From Faecalibacterium prausnitzii (GTDB lineage: Bacteria > Bacillota > Clostridia > Oscillospirales > Ruminococcaceae), in the NCBI RefSeq assembly GCF_003287405.1, contig NZ_PRLD01000012.1:24930-88929 (forward strand): a stretch of 64,000 nt of DNA, written 5' to 3'. Positions 17,176-25,525 of the stretch are shown piece after piece; positions within the stretch are counted from its first letter, which is position 1; every line of letters begins with the position of its first letter. Position numbers and translations under genes: made by a program. Below the pieces are notes generated by a model. The model was given only the letters and a program-made list of their open reading frames with translations. It did no database searches and was not told where the DNA came from.

Positions 17176-17204
17176 TTGCATTTCCCGCCGCATGGTGCTA
17201 CACT
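17176..17204 (+). promoter_or_regulatory. Promoter of the esterase cluster
   Basis: TTGCAT (17176-17181), 17 bp, TACACT (17199-17204), about 65 bases before the first esterase gene. Confidence 0.7.
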
Positions 17205-17270
17205 ACCTATAAAGGGCGTGGGCTTGCTGCCTGTGCCCTTTGCAGGAAGATTTGAGAGGAAAGAAGCACC

Positions 17271-18041
17271 ATGATCAAAAAATGGAGCATGAGTTACCCG
17301 GCGGTCAACGGCACCGAGCAGCGCCGGGTGTATGTCTACCTGCCCACCATGTACGAAGCACAGCCGGAGCGCCGGTTCCCCGTGCTGTATATGTTCGATG
17401 GGCAGAACGTGTTTTTCAACGAGGATGCCACCTACGGCAAAAGCTGGGGCGTGGCGGATTATCTGGACTATACCGACACCCCGCTGATCGTGGCGGCCAT
17501 CGAGTGCAACGCCGGGGCAAACAACGAGCGTCTGGTGGAGTATTCCCCCTACCGCTTCGATGACCCCACCTACGGCCACTTTGACGGCAAGGGACAGGCC
17601 ACCATGAGCTGGTTCATCCACCGGTTCAAGCCTTTGATCGACCAGAATTTCCGCACCCTGCCGGACAGGGCAAATACCTTTATCGGCGGCAGCAGCATGG
17701 GCGGACTGATGAGCCTGTATGCCCTGCTGCAGTATAACGATACTTACAGCCGTGCCGCAGCACTTTCCCCCTCCATCTGGGTGGCGCCGGATAAGCTTTC
17801 CGGCCTTGTGGGGCGTGCAAAGCTTTCCCCCGGCACGGTGCTGTACATGGACTACGGCTCCCGGGAGATGGGCAACCACGAGGGCATCCGGCGGGAATTT
17901 TCCAACTTGAGCGGCAAGCTGATGACCCGGGGCATCCACCTGACCAGCCGCATCGTGCCCGGCGGCACCCACAGCGAAGCCAGCTGGGAAAAACAGCTGC
18001 CCTTCGTGTTCCACACCCTGCTGTATGAGGTAGAGGAATAA
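17271..18041 (+). CDS. Putative esterase, alpha/beta-hydrolase (esterase D-like)
   Basis: 256 aa, no signal peptide. The nucleophile elbow is GGSSMGG at about residue 143. The oxyanion region is VLYMFDGQNVFF, and the likely catalytic His is in GGTHSEASWEKQL near the C-terminus. This is the putative esterase (PF00756) pattern also seen in enterochelin hydrolases and acyl esterases, so the substrate cannot be named. It is the first of three same-strand genes ending with an ATP-grasp enzyme, and 41 bases separate it from the next gene. Confidence 0.82.
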   Translation: MIKKWSMSYPAVNGTEQRRVYVYLPTMYEAQPERRFPVLYMFDGQNVFFNEDATYGKSWGVADYLDYTDTPLIVAAIECNAGANNERLVEYSPYRFDDPTYGHFDGKGQATMSWFIHRFKPLIDQNFRTLPDRANTFIGGSSMGGLMSLYALLQYNDTYSRAAALSPSIWVAPDKLSGLVGRAKLSPGTVLYMDYGSREMGNHEGIRREFSNLSGKLMTRGIHLTSRIVPGGTHSEASWEKQLPFVFHTLLYEVEE

Positions 18042-18082
18042 AAGAAGGGTAACACCATCACCACACCAAAGGAGGAAACACC

Positions 18083-18841
18083 ATGGAGATGCAGTATTTC
18101 AAGGAGTACAGCCCGGAACTGGGACGGGATATGGAGTGCAAACTTTACGGCCACGCCGGCCGCCCGATGCTGTATATCCCCTGTCAGGACGGCCGTTTTT
18201 TCGATTTTGAAAACTTCCACATGACCGACACCCTTGCCCCGTGGATCGAGTCCGGGCAGATTATGGTGCTTTCCATCGACACCATGGATCAGGAAACATG
18301 GTCGGACGCACAGGGCAACCCCTATTGGCGCATCCGCCGCTATGAGCAGTGGCTGCACTATATCACCCGCGAAGCCGCCCCGATGCTTCAGCATCTGGCG
18401 CAGCAGCGCAACGGCTGGAACGATCTGCCCGGCATCATCGCTTTCGGGTGCAGTCTGGGCGCTACCCACGCGGTAAACCTGTACCTGCGCCGCCCGGATA
18501 TCTTCTGCGGCTGTCTGGCACTCAGCGGCATCTACACTGCTCACTACGGCTTTGGCGACTACATGGACGAGCTGGTGTACATGAACTCCCCCGTGGACTA
18601 CATGAAGAACTTCCCGGAGGATCACCCCTATATGCAGCTGTTCCGCAATCAGAAGGCGGTCATCTGCTGCGGTCAGGGCGACTGGGAACAGCCGGACACC
18701 ACATGGCTGCTCAAGCGCATCTTTGAAGCAAAGCATATCCCCATCTGGGTAGACCTGTGGGGTCACGATGTCAACCACGACTGGAACTGGTGGTACAAGC
18801 AGGTGGCGTACTATATGCCCTACATTCTGGGCCAGCAGTGA
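18083..18841 (+). CDS. Second putative esterase, alpha/beta-hydrolase
   Basis: 252 aa, preceded by AAAGGAGG. The nucleophile elbow is FGCSLGAT at about residue 130. The acid is probably the Asp in CGQGDWEQPD, and the His is in WGHDVNHDWNWW. It is only distantly related to the gene before it, so this is not a recent tandem copy. It may act on the same or a sequential substrate. A strong hairpin separates it from the ATP-grasp gene. Confidence 0.8.
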   Translation: MEMQYFKEYSPELGRDMECKLYGHAGRPMLYIPCQDGRFFDFENFHMTDTLAPWIESGQIMVLSIDTMDQETWSDAQGNPYWRIRRYEQWLHYITREAAPMLQHLAQQRNGWNDLPGIIAFGCSLGATHAVNLYLRRPDIFCGCLALSGIYTAHYGFGDYMDELVYMNSPVDYMKNFPEDHPYMQLFRNQKAVICCGQGDWEQPDTTWLLKRIFEAKHIPIWVDLWGHDVNHDWNWWYKQVAYYMPYILGQQ

Positions 18842-18860
18842 CCCATCCCGTGAAAATGGC

Positions 18861-18894
18861 ACAACGGCGCGTCCATGGACGCGCCGTTGTTTCC
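18861..18894 (+). terminator. Hairpin between the second esterase and the ATP-grasp gene
   Basis: ACAACGGCGCGTCC pairs perfectly with GGACGCGCCGTTGT around a two-base loop, with only a short TTTCCC tail. It may be a partial terminator that lowers expression of the third gene, or an mRNA-stabilising stem. Confidence 0.65.
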
Positions 18895-18967
18895 CAATAT
18901 TAAAGTCTGTCCCGCCCCGCAGGGGCTTTTGCAATAGAGGTAACGGAAAGAGGAATCAACAAATACT

Positions 18968-20251
18968 ATGCAGAACTTTATTTTTATCTCCCCCAACTTC
19001 CCCACGAACTACTGGCAGTTCTGCCGGGAGCTGAAGAACAACGGCCTGAACGTGCTGGGCATCGGCGACCAGCCCTACGAGGAGCTGAAGCCGGAACTGA
19101 AGGCAAGCCTGAACGAATACTACAAGGTGAACAGTCTGGAAAACTACGACGAGGTGTACCGCGCCGTGGCCTTTTTCACCTTCAAGTATGGCCGCATCGA
19201 CTGGCTGGAGTCCAACAATGAATACTGGCTGGAGCGGGATGCCGCCCTGCGCACCGATTTCCACATCACCAGCGGCTTCCAGACCTCTGATATGCCCCGC
19301 ATCAAGTACAAGAGCAAGATGAAGGAGTACTACCAGAAAGCCGGTATCGCCACCGCCCGCTACCACATGGTGGATGACCTTGCAGGCTGCAAGGCCTTTG
19401 TGGCACAGGTAGGCTACCCGGTGGTGGTCAAGCCGGACAACGGCGTGGGCGCTTCGGATACCCACCGCCTTTCCAGCGACAAGGAGCTGAAAGAATTTCT
19501 GGCCTACAAGGAGAAGGAGCACCCGGATGTGGCCTACATCATGGAGGAATTCGTCCGCGCCGAGGTGAACAGCTACGATGCCATCATCGACGCCCACGGC
19601 AACCCCATTTTTGAGGCGGGCAACGTAAGCCCCGTATCCATCATGGACATCGTGAACAACGATGACAACTCCATCTACTACATCATCAAGGATCTGCCGG
19701 AGGACACCCGCGCCGCAGGCCGTGCCGCCGTCAAGAGCTTTGGGGTGAAGAGCCGCTTTGTCCACTTCGAGTTCTTCCGCATGACCGAGAATCAGGCCAG
19801 CATGGGCAAAAAAGGTCAGATCGTGGCGCTGGAGGTCAATATGCGCCCCTGCGGCGGCTTTACCCCGGACATGATCGACTTTGCCCGTTCCACCAACGTG
19901 TACAAGATCTGGGCGGACATGATCGCCTTCGGCGGCACCGATATGCCGGTGGGTGAGCACTATTACTGCGCCTTTGCCGGCCGCCGGGACGGCAAGAGTT
20001 TTGTTTACAGCCACGAGCAGCTGATGCAGAAGTATCAGGACAATATGCGCATGGTAGACCGCATCCCCGAGGCACTGTCCGGTGCCATGGGCAACCAGAT
20101 GTATGTGGCTACCTTCTCCACCCGTGACGAGATGGAAAAGTTCTACTCCGATGTGCTGGCCGTCACCGATGCCACCAACGCCAAGGTGCAGGCCGAACTG
20201 ACGAAGGTGCTGGCTCTGGGTGAGCCGGAGACGGTAAAGGCTGAGAAATAA
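18968..20251 (+). CDS. ATP-grasp ligase, substrate unknown
   Basis: 427 aa. The N-terminal pre-ATP-grasp domain starts MQNFIFISPNFPTNYWQFC. The ATP-grasp core includes YPVVVKPDNGVGASDTHRLS and AYIMEEFVRAEVNSYD. The metal-binding end is IVALEVNMRPCGGFTPDMID, with Glu and Asn as expected. Such enzymes join a carboxylate to an amine or thiol through an acyl-phosphate. Together with two esterases it suggests a pathway that makes and hydrolyses a peptide- or ester-linked small molecule; this is inference from neighbourhood. AAGAGGA lies 12-13 bases before the start. Confidence 0.83.
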   Translation: MQNFIFISPNFPTNYWQFCRELKNNGLNVLGIGDQPYEELKPELKASLNEYYKVNSLENYDEVYRAVAFFTFKYGRIDWLESNNEYWLERDAALRTDFHITSGFQTSDMPRIKYKSKMKEYYQKAGIATARYHMVDDLAGCKAFVAQVGYPVVVKPDNGVGASDTHRLSSDKELKEFLAYKEKEHPDVAYIMEEFVRAEVNSYDAIIDAHGNPIFEAGNVSPVSIMDIVNNDDNSIYYIIKDLPEDTRAAGRAAVKSFGVKSRFVHFEFFRMTENQASMGKKGQIVALEVNMRPCGGFTPDMIDFARSTNVYKIWADMIAFGGTDMPVGEHYYCAFAGRRDGKSFVYSHEQLMQKYQDNMRMVDRIPEALSGAMGNQMYVATFSTRDEMEKFYSDVLAVTDATNAKVQAELTKVLALGEPETVKAEK

Positions 20252-20285
20252 TTGGTGTGCTGGAGTGCGCTCCCCCATAAGCGTC

Positions 20286-20491
20286 CTCGCCCTCTCCGTC
20301 ACGGCTTGCGCCGTGCCACCTCTCCCAAAGGGAGAGGCTCTGGCGAAACCGCACACTTTGCACATGAATCGGAAACTGTACCGTTATGCCAAGGGCTCTC
20401 CCTTTGAGGAAAGACTTCCCCCGTTCCGGGGGAAGATGTCGCACAGCGACAAAAGGGGGAATCAGTCACCGAAGGTGACTGAGAGGGCGAG
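20286..20491. repeat. Dispersed palindromic intergenic repeat (copy 4)
   Basis: The ends are CTCGCCCTCTC and GAGAGGGCGAG. It contains an extra inserted arm with CTTCCCCCGTTCCGGGGGAAG, also present in copy 5. Confidence 0.85.
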
Positions 20492-20512
20492 CCCGCTGCC
20501 CTCCCGTGAAAA

Positions 20513-20552
20513 CACAAGCCCGGAAAGTCCGCAGACTTTCCGGGCTTGTTCT
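20513..20552. terminator. Bidirectional terminator
   Basis: ACAAGCCCGGAAAGTC pairs with GACTTTCCGGGCTTGT. It serves the MATE gene from the other side. Confidence 0.88.
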
Positions 20553-20558
20553 ATTTCA

Positions 20559-21926
20559 TTACACCTTTGCAGCGCCACGCTCCAGAATACCGTTGAAGCG
20601 GGAGAAGAAGGTGATGGTGGTAATGGTAGCCGCCAGAATATCGCTGACCGGCTCTGCCAGAAAGACGCCGAATACCGGGTTCGGCAGCAGGTGCGGCAGA
20701 ATGAAGATGAGCGGGATCAGCAAAATGATCTTGCGCAGACAGGCCAGCAGCAGGCTGACCTTGGCCTGACCCAGCGCCATAAAGCTCTGCTGACAGGCGA
20801 TCTGGAAGCCCATGGCAAAGATACCTGCCATGTAGATGCGCATGGACCATGTGGTGTAGTCGATCAGCGCCGTATCCGAGGTGAAGATGCCCGCCACAGC
20901 CCCCGGCGCCAGCATCATGAGCAGCCAGAACAGGCAGGTGTAGCAGCCGCACAGCAGCAGCTGGAAGTGGAACGCCTCCTTGACGCGGGACTTTTTGCCC
21001 GCGCCGAAGTTGAAGCTCATCACCGGCTGACCGCCCTGACAGATGCCCTGAATGGGCAGGGTGCACAGCTGGGAGGCGCTGGTGATGACGGTCATGGCAC
21101 CCACAGCCACATCGCCGCCGTACCGCGCCAGACTAGAGCTGAAGCTGATGGACAGCAGGCTCTCAGTGGACATCATCACAAAGGTGGAGATGCCCAGCGC
21201 CATCACTGGCAGGATGACCTTCTTTTCCGGGCGCATACAGTCCTTGCGCAGGCGCAGGATGGTCTTTTTGCCGGTAAGGAAGCGCAGAATCCACACCGCG
21301 CCCACCGCCTGACTGAGCACGGTGGCAATGGCAGCGCCCCGCACGCCCAGACCCAGACCAAAGATCAGGATGGGGTCGAGAATAATGTTGATGACCGCAC
21401 CGATGACGGTGGTAAGCATACTGGTCTTGGCAAAGCCCTGCGTGGTGATGAAGGGGTTCATGCCCAGCACCAGCAGCACGAACACCGAGCCCAGAATGTA
21501 GATGCGGCTGTACGCCAGCGCATAGGGCAGGGTGGCGTCACTGGCACCAAAGAGCCGCAGCAGGGTGGGTGCTCCGGCGTAGAACACCACGGTCAGCACC
21601 ACCGAAAAGAGCAGCAGCATGGTAAAGCTGTTGGAGATGATCTTTTCCGCCTGCTCCTTGTCGCCCTGTCCCAGCGCAATGGCGGTGCGGGGTGCGCCGC
21701 CCGCGCCCACCAGCATGGCGAATGCGTTCAGCAGCATAAGGATGGGGGTGAACAGTCCCACGCCGGTCAGCGCTGCCGCGCCGATGCCGGCAATATGTCC
21801 GATGTAAATGCGGTCCACAATGTTATACAGCAGGTTGACCACCTGTGCAACGACCGCCGGGATCATGAGCTGCAGCATCAGTTTTTTTACGCTGCCAGAG
21901 CCCATATCCTGTTTTGCCTGTGCCAT
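20559..21926 (-). CDS. MATE-family multidrug efflux transporter
   Basis: 455 aa integral membrane protein that exports cationic compounds using Na+ or H+ gradients. The start at 21926 has AAGGAG 10 bases upstream. Twelve hydrophobic segments are expected, and the two homologous halves are visible (LMIPAVVAQVVNLLYNIVDRIYIG in the first, TSASQLCTLPIQGICQGGQPVMSFNFGA in the second). The 5' leader contains the inverted repeats described at 21945-22037, which end next to the ribosome-binding site. The drug or metabolite carried is unknown. Confidence 0.9.
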   Translation of the reverse strand: MAQAKQDMGSGSVKKLMLQLMIPAVVAQVVNLLYNIVDRIYIGHIAGIGAAALTGVGLFTPILMLLNAFAMLVGAGGAPRTAIALGQGDKEQAEKIISNSFTMLLLFSVVLTVVFYAGAPTLLRLFGASDATLPYALAYSRIYILGSVFVLLVLGMNPFITTQGFAKTSMLTTVIGAVINIILDPILIFGLGLGVRGAAIATVLSQAVGAVWILRFLTGKKTILRLRKDCMRPEKKVILPVMALGISTFVMMSTESLLSISFSSSLARYGGDVAVGAMTVITSASQLCTLPIQGICQGGQPVMSFNFGAGKKSRVKEAFHFQLLLCGCYTCLFWLLMMLAPGAVAGIFTSDTALIDYTTWSMRIYMAGIFAMGFQIACQQSFMALGQAKVSLLLACLRKIILLIPLIFILPHLLPNPVFGVFLAEPVSDILAATITTITFFSRFNGILERGAAKV

Positions 21927-21944
21927 GGATGTGATTCTCCTTTT

Positions 21945-22037
21945 TATCGCAATTTTCAAGAATAGCGCCTATCAAAACGGCATATTTGCGATATGCAGTT
22001 TGCGGATGTTGCCAAGGCATTAAAAACGCAAACTGCT
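21945..22037 (-). promoter_or_regulatory. Structured leader of the MATE gene (copy A of a covarying element)
   Basis: On the minus strand a perfect 10-bp stem (GCAGTTTGCG / CGCAAACTGC) is followed by TATCGCAA. After 33 bases TATCGCAA meets its complement TTGCGATA, which ends immediately before AAAAAGGAG. A -10-like TATAAT (complement of 22066-22071) lies upstream. The same layout with different stem sequence occurs at 44373-44463. It could be a regulatory RNA, or a structural relic of an element end near the tRNA. Confidence 0.6.
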
Positions 22038-22132
22038 ATACTTCAAATTTGAACTATCTCTTCTCTATTATACTCAAAACCCGCAAAAATACCAGTCCCT
22101 TTTTGCAAAATTTTCCGTGCTGCGCAAAAAGC

Positions 22133-22173
22133 TGAAAACCCCGGGACTGCTGCACCGCAGCCCCGGGGTTTGG
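22133..22173. terminator. GC-rich hairpin between the MATE leader and the tRNA promoter
   Basis: AAACCCCGGG and CCCGGGGTTT form a 10-bp stem. T-rich flanks exist on the minus strand. No gene obviously ends here, so it may insulate the MATE leader from the tRNA promoter. Confidence 0.5.
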
Positions 22174-22187
22174 AATGCGAAAAAGTG

Positions 22188-22216
22188 TTGACGCCAACAG
22201 GCTTTTTTGCTATACT
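22188..22216 (+). promoter_or_regulatory. Promoter facing the tRNA-Ser locus
   Basis: TTGACG (22188-22193), 17 bp, TATACT (22211-22216). It stands directly before the truncated tRNA copy and 240 bases before the complete tRNA gene. The complete gene has no equally good promoter of its own. Confidence 0.8.
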
Positions 22217-22232
22217 ATATAAAGTTTATCAT

Positions 22233-22274
22233 GGAGATGTATCGAAGCGGTCGTAACGAGAACGACTCGAAATC
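22233..22274 (+). pseudogene. Truncated tRNA-Ser(CGA): 5' half only
   Basis: Identical to the first 42 bases of the complete tRNA gene at 22456 (acceptor 5' strand, D arm, anticodon arm up to the CGAAATC loop). It then diverges, with no variable or T arm. It is the left relic of a tRNA gene disrupted by integration or by loss of a tandem copy. Confidence 0.85.
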
Positions 22275-22455
22275 CAAGTGGATGCTTCGCCGGATGTCTC
22301 CATATCACACGAGGAAACGTCAATTTTGATGTCCTGGCAGGCTTCAAAGCCTGTCTGAACAATGCGTTTTCTAACAATATTCTAACAGCAAATATTCCAA
22401 GTTTCAAGGCCGATTTGCGATATACAAATCGTAAATTTGCTATGAAAATATACTT

Positions 22456-22546
22456 GGAGATGTATCGAAGCGGTCGTAACGAGAACGACTCGAAATCGTT
22501 TTGTCCTTAACCGGGCACGTGGGTTCGAATCCCACCATCTCCGCCA
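22456..22546 (+). tRNA. tRNA-Ser (anticodon CGA)
   Basis: 91 bases including an encoded CCA. The acceptor stem is GGAGATG / CATCTCC. The anticodon stem AACGA/TCGTT holds loop CTCGAAA, so the anticodon is CGA, reading UCG. There is a long variable arm typical of serine tRNAs, and T arm GTGGGTTCGAATCCCAC. The last 60 bases are repeated at 44666-44725, so this gene is the attachment site of the island to its right. A hairpin terminator follows at once. Confidence 0.95.
22487..22546 (+). other. Left attachment site of the island (3' part of tRNA-Ser)
   Basis: 60-bp direct repeat with 44666-44725; one mismatch, at 22511 (C) versus 44690 (T). It starts in the anticodon stem and ends with CCA, the classical position used by tyrosine recombinases. 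The integrase gene lies 108 bases away and points toward it. Confidence 0.88.
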
Positions 22547-22547
22547 G

Positions 22548-22585
22548 AAGTCGCAGATTCAAACGAACCTGCGACTTTTTCTTTT
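22548..22585 (+). terminator. Terminator after tRNA-Ser, supplied by the island
   Basis: AAGTCGCAG pairs with CTGCGACTT, followed by TTTCTTTT. It differs from the terminator after the right tRNA fragments (44728 onward), so it came with the element. Confidence 0.88.
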
Positions 22586-22654
22586 GCATCAAGCAAAGAA
22601 AGACCGCTTTTTCCTCATCACAGTATGCTTTATACATGAACGATAAATCCATAA

Positions 22655-23902
22655 TTATTTGGGGAGCTTGGATTCTCCCAGAAGGTTCGCAATGACCCCA
22701 GCAGACCCCTGTTTGCTTTTGTAATCGAGATGTGCGTAGATGTCAGCGGTGGTAGAAAAGGTGCTGTGCCCCAGCCATTCCTGAACCTGCTTCATAGATA
22801 CGCCGTTCATCACCATCAGGCTGGCGCAGCTGTGGCGCAGATCGTGGAAACGGATATGCTTCAGCCCGTACTTGGTCAGAAGCCAGTCGAAGTGCTCCGT
22901 CACGAAGTTCGGGCGGATCAGCTTGCCTTCCTGATCGGTGCAGACGAAATCCAGATACTCAGTGCTGTAGCTCTTCTTGAACAGCTTGCGGTAAAGCTGC
23001 TGCCTTTCCTTCTGCTTCAGAAGTTCTTCTTCCACAGCCGGGATCAGCGGCAGGGTGCGGCAGCTGGTCTTGTTCTTCATCACATCGCTGACCACAGGAA
23101 CGTACTTGCCGTTCACCAACTGTTCCGTCACCTTGTGATTGATGGTGATGGACTTGCGCTCAAAGTCGATAGACGACCACTTCAGCCCAAGCACCTCGCT
23201 GCGGCGCAGACCGTAGTAGGCTGTAATGAGGATGCACAGGTGCAGGGGGTCATCCTGCGATACTTCCAGCAGCTGCTGGACTTCATCCTTGGAGTAGAAG
23301 TTGGGCCGGAAGCTGTTCTTCTTCGGGCGGTCAACTTTCAGCATCGGGTTGGTTTCCAGATAGTCCTTGCGGACGGCATCCTTAAACGCTTTACCGAAGA
23401 TGGCGTGGTAGTGAATGACCGTGTTAGTGGTGTAGCCCTCCAGCAAGATCTTCTCCTGAAACTCATCCAGCACCTGCGGCGTGACCTCGCACAGCTTCAA
23501 GCCCAGCGGCTCAAAATACTGCGTGATGCGCCCGGTGATCATCTGATTGTAGCTGATAAAGGTTGCAGGCTGGATGGATGCTTTATGGACTTGCACCCAC
23601 TCGTTGAGATAATCCAGAAACAGCATCTCCGACTTGCTGACGGGTTGGAGATGCTGCGGCAGGGGCTTGGCGGTTTTAGCATCTACTTTTTCGTAGGCTC
23701 CGCCCCGCCCTGTGGGCAGCTCCCCGGTCTCATCATAGTGGAGCAATACTTCCCGGAGCATGGATTCTGCCTTGCGCTTGTTGCCTCGGACGGTCAAACC
23801 TGTGGAGATCCACTTGATCCTCCGCTTGCCGTTGGCATCATAAAGATTGATCACGAAATAGAAACGTCCATTTTTCTCTTGGACAGACCCTGTAGTTTTC
23901 AT
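22655..23902 (-). CDS. int: Tyrosine-recombinase integrase
   Basis: 415 aa. The start at 23902 (the second of two adjacent ATGs) is preferred, with AAAGGAGG 6 bases away. An N-terminal arm-binding domain (VQEKNGRFYFVINLYD) is followed by a SAM-like core-binding domain (DYLNEWVQVHKASIQPAT). The catalytic domain has Arg in YYGLRRSEV, HDLRHSCA and the His/Tyr pair in LGHSTFSTTADIYAHL. It is the Tn916/ICE-type integrase expected to act on the flanking tRNA repeats. The excisionase gene ends 17 bases upstream. Confidence 0.95.
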   Translation of the reverse strand: MKTTGSVQEKNGRFYFVINLYDANGKRRIKWISTGLTVRGNKRKAESMLREVLLHYDETGELPTGRGGAYEKVDAKTAKPLPQHLQPVSKSEMLFLDYLNEWVQVHKASIQPATFISYNQMITGRITQYFEPLGLKLCEVTPQVLDEFQEKILLEGYTTNTVIHYHAIFGKAFKDAVRKDYLETNPMLKVDRPKKNSFRPNFYSKDEVQQLLEVSQDDPLHLCILITAYYGLRRSEVLGLKWSSIDFERKSITINHKVTEQLVNGKYVPVVSDVMKNKTSCRTLPLIPAVEEELLKQKERQQLYRKLFKKSYSTEYLDFVCTDQEGKLIRPNFVTEHFDWLLTKYGLKHIRFHDLRHSCASLMVMNGVSMKQVQEWLGHSTFSTTADIYAHLDYKSKQGSAGVIANLLGESKLPK

Positions 23903-23919
23903 CATAAACCTCCTTTGGG

Positions 23920-24195
23920 TCAACAGGCGTGCTGTCCGTTGCTGCACCCACAGCATACCACATCCAGCGGCGGATTTCCAGCCGGGAAGGTGCTCTGCCC
24001 GGTGAGCAGGAACTCGATCACACTCAGCTTCGGGATACGATAGGTGCGGCCGATTTTAAGCGCAAATAGGCGGCGGGAACGGATCAGTTCCCCAACTGTA
24101 TGGCGGTTCAGACCGAGCATCTCCGCAGCCTGCTGAAGGCTGACGGCATCGGGGTAACCGGGAAACATCTGGGAATAGGCATTGTTAAACTTCAT
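23920..24195 (-). CDS. xis: Excisionase-type helix-turn-helix protein
   Basis: 91 aa. The start at 24195 has AAGGAG 6 bases away. The MerR/excisionase-like winged helix reads AVSLQQAAEMLGLNRHTVGELIRSRRLFALKIGRTYRIP. These proteins bend attachment-site DNA and set the direction of recombination. The tail is rich in Cys (VVCCGCSNGQHAC). It probably shares a transcript with int; the repeat block at 24222-25560 lies upstream and should hold the promoter. Confidence 0.85.
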   Translation of the reverse strand: MKFNNAYSQMFPGYPDAVSLQQAAEMLGLNRHTVGELIRSRRLFALKIGRTYRIPKLSVIEFLLTGQSTFPAGNPPLDVVCCGCSNGQHAC

Positions 24196-24221
24196 AGGCA
24201 CTCCTTCAGCATAAGTAGTCT

Positions 24222-24610
24222 AAGGTCAAAAAGTGTGTTACCTGCGGTTATATCCTTTGCAGCAAAGCTGCGGTCAGGTGGCAATGTAAAGAGAGCTGAC
24301 AGTAGTTTCAACTCTCGCATCGCAGATAGACTTGCAGCCCATCTGCGTCAATATGATATAGGTCTCCCATATTCGCCCTCGGCACCCTAGGAGTGGGGAA
24401 TCGTCCGGCAGCGGATTCACACCGCACCATTGGCATTTCAGCCACCCCGTCTTCGTTATGACCGGGCTGCGAGTTACAGAAGTACCTTTTGTGAAGTGCC
24501 GGACGATTGAGCTATTCTGTTTTCAAAGAACAGAGTATTATAGAAAATCTTCGGAATTTAGGGCTTCCGAAAATTATCCCTCTAATTGGTAGCCGATGAA
24601 AAAGGGCTTT
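24222..24610. repeat. Long direct repeat, unit 1, in the non-coding block upstream of xis
   Basis: About 390 bp that recurs with roughly 90 percent identity at 25053-25410. Shared landmarks are GTCAAAAAGTGTGT, the AGAGCTGACAGTAGTTTC block, CATATTCGCCCTCGGCACC, CAGCCACCCCGTCTTCG and GAAAATCTTCGGAATTTAGGG. On the minus strand each unit keeps an open frame of about 57 codons, but the two units have stop codons in different places, so coding is doubtful. Confidence 0.8.
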
Positions 24611-25525
24611 TTGTTACCAGAAAAAGAAATTCGTTAAAAAGTTCTTGGAAAATATAGCCGAAGTAGCTTCTTGGTTAAAATAACGTCGGTCCATGGGGTA
24701 ACCGATGGAGGGCGAAACTTTGCAACAATGGCGGTGCCTGAAGTTGAAAGTGGTCTTGAAAAAAGATGCCCTCAATAGGTAGCCGACGAAAAAGGCCAAA
24801 ACGTAGCAATGTTTTTGAAAATTAACAAAAAAGTCACAATTTGCATTTGCAAATCGTGCGTCTGCTATTAAACGGAATTGTCATAATAATCATACGAGTA
24901 CAAGCAAACCTTCGTGAAAGAAGATACTCCGAAGAAATACCCCTCTATATACGAGCCCACGAAAAGGGCTATTCTGCACCCACCACTTACAATCTGTAAC
25001 CAAGATGTAATCGTTCAAATTGATACTAGCCAGAAGAATCCTTCATAGCGTCAAAAAGTGTGTCACCTGCGGATAGGTGGCAATGTAAAGAGAGCTGACA
25101 GTAGTTTCAACTCTCGCGTCGCAGATAGGCTTACAGTCCATCTGCGTCAATATGATATAGGTCTCCCATATTCGCCCTCGGCACCCTAGGGGTGGGGAAT
25201 CGTCCAGCAGCGGGCTTGCACCGCTTCATTGGCATTTCAGCCACCCCGTCTTCGTTATGACCGGGCTGCGAGTTACAGAAGTACCTTTTGTGAAGTACCG
25301 GACGATTGAACTGTTCTGTTTTCAAGGAGCCGCTTTTTATAGAAAATCTTCGGAATTTAGGGCTTTTGAAAAATCATCCCCCTAATTGGTAGCCGACGAA
25401 AAAGGCCATTCTGCACCCACAATTTATAACTTGTAACCAAGATGTAATCTCTCGAATCGATATTCGCCAAAAAAAGAAGCCTTCATATACGAACCCAGTT
25501 GAAAGGCCAAAATACAACCACATCT
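24576..25525. repeat. Iteron-like short repeats within the non-coding block
   Basis: A degenerate 27-bp motif, CCCTCTAATTGGTAGCCGAC plus GAAAAAGG, recurs at about 24579, 24691, 24769, 24941, 25376 and 25482. Two kinds of following sequence alternate: ATTCTGCACCCAC blocks, and AACAAAAAAGTCACAATT blocks at 24823 and 25536. The pattern resembles binding-site arrays at origins or recombination sites. No protein gene is convincing in 24196-25604. Confidence 0.65.
25053..25410. repeat. Long direct repeat, unit 2
   Basis: Second copy of the 24222-24610 unit. It lacks a short insertion near its start and carries scattered substitutions. Confidence 0.8.

Noticed and set aside
22231..22300. A second complete tRNA gene at 22233
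   Set aside because: Although a weak TGTCTCC could pair with the acceptor 5' strand, there is no T arm or variable arm. It is a half-tRNA.
22411..22438. Third copy of the covarying element next to tRNA-Ser
   Set aside because: It shares TTTGCGATATACAA only. The 3' stem arm and the 33-base spaced partner are absent, so at most it is a truncated relic.
25131..25325. 64-aa frame on the minus strand in the long repeat, also partly open in the other copy
   Set aside because: The two copies have stops at different positions and substitutions are not biased to silent sites. No ribosome-binding site.
24222..25410. CRISPR array formed by the repeats upstream of xis
   Set aside because: Repeat units are hundreds of bases long and only two. 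The short motifs are irregularly spaced.
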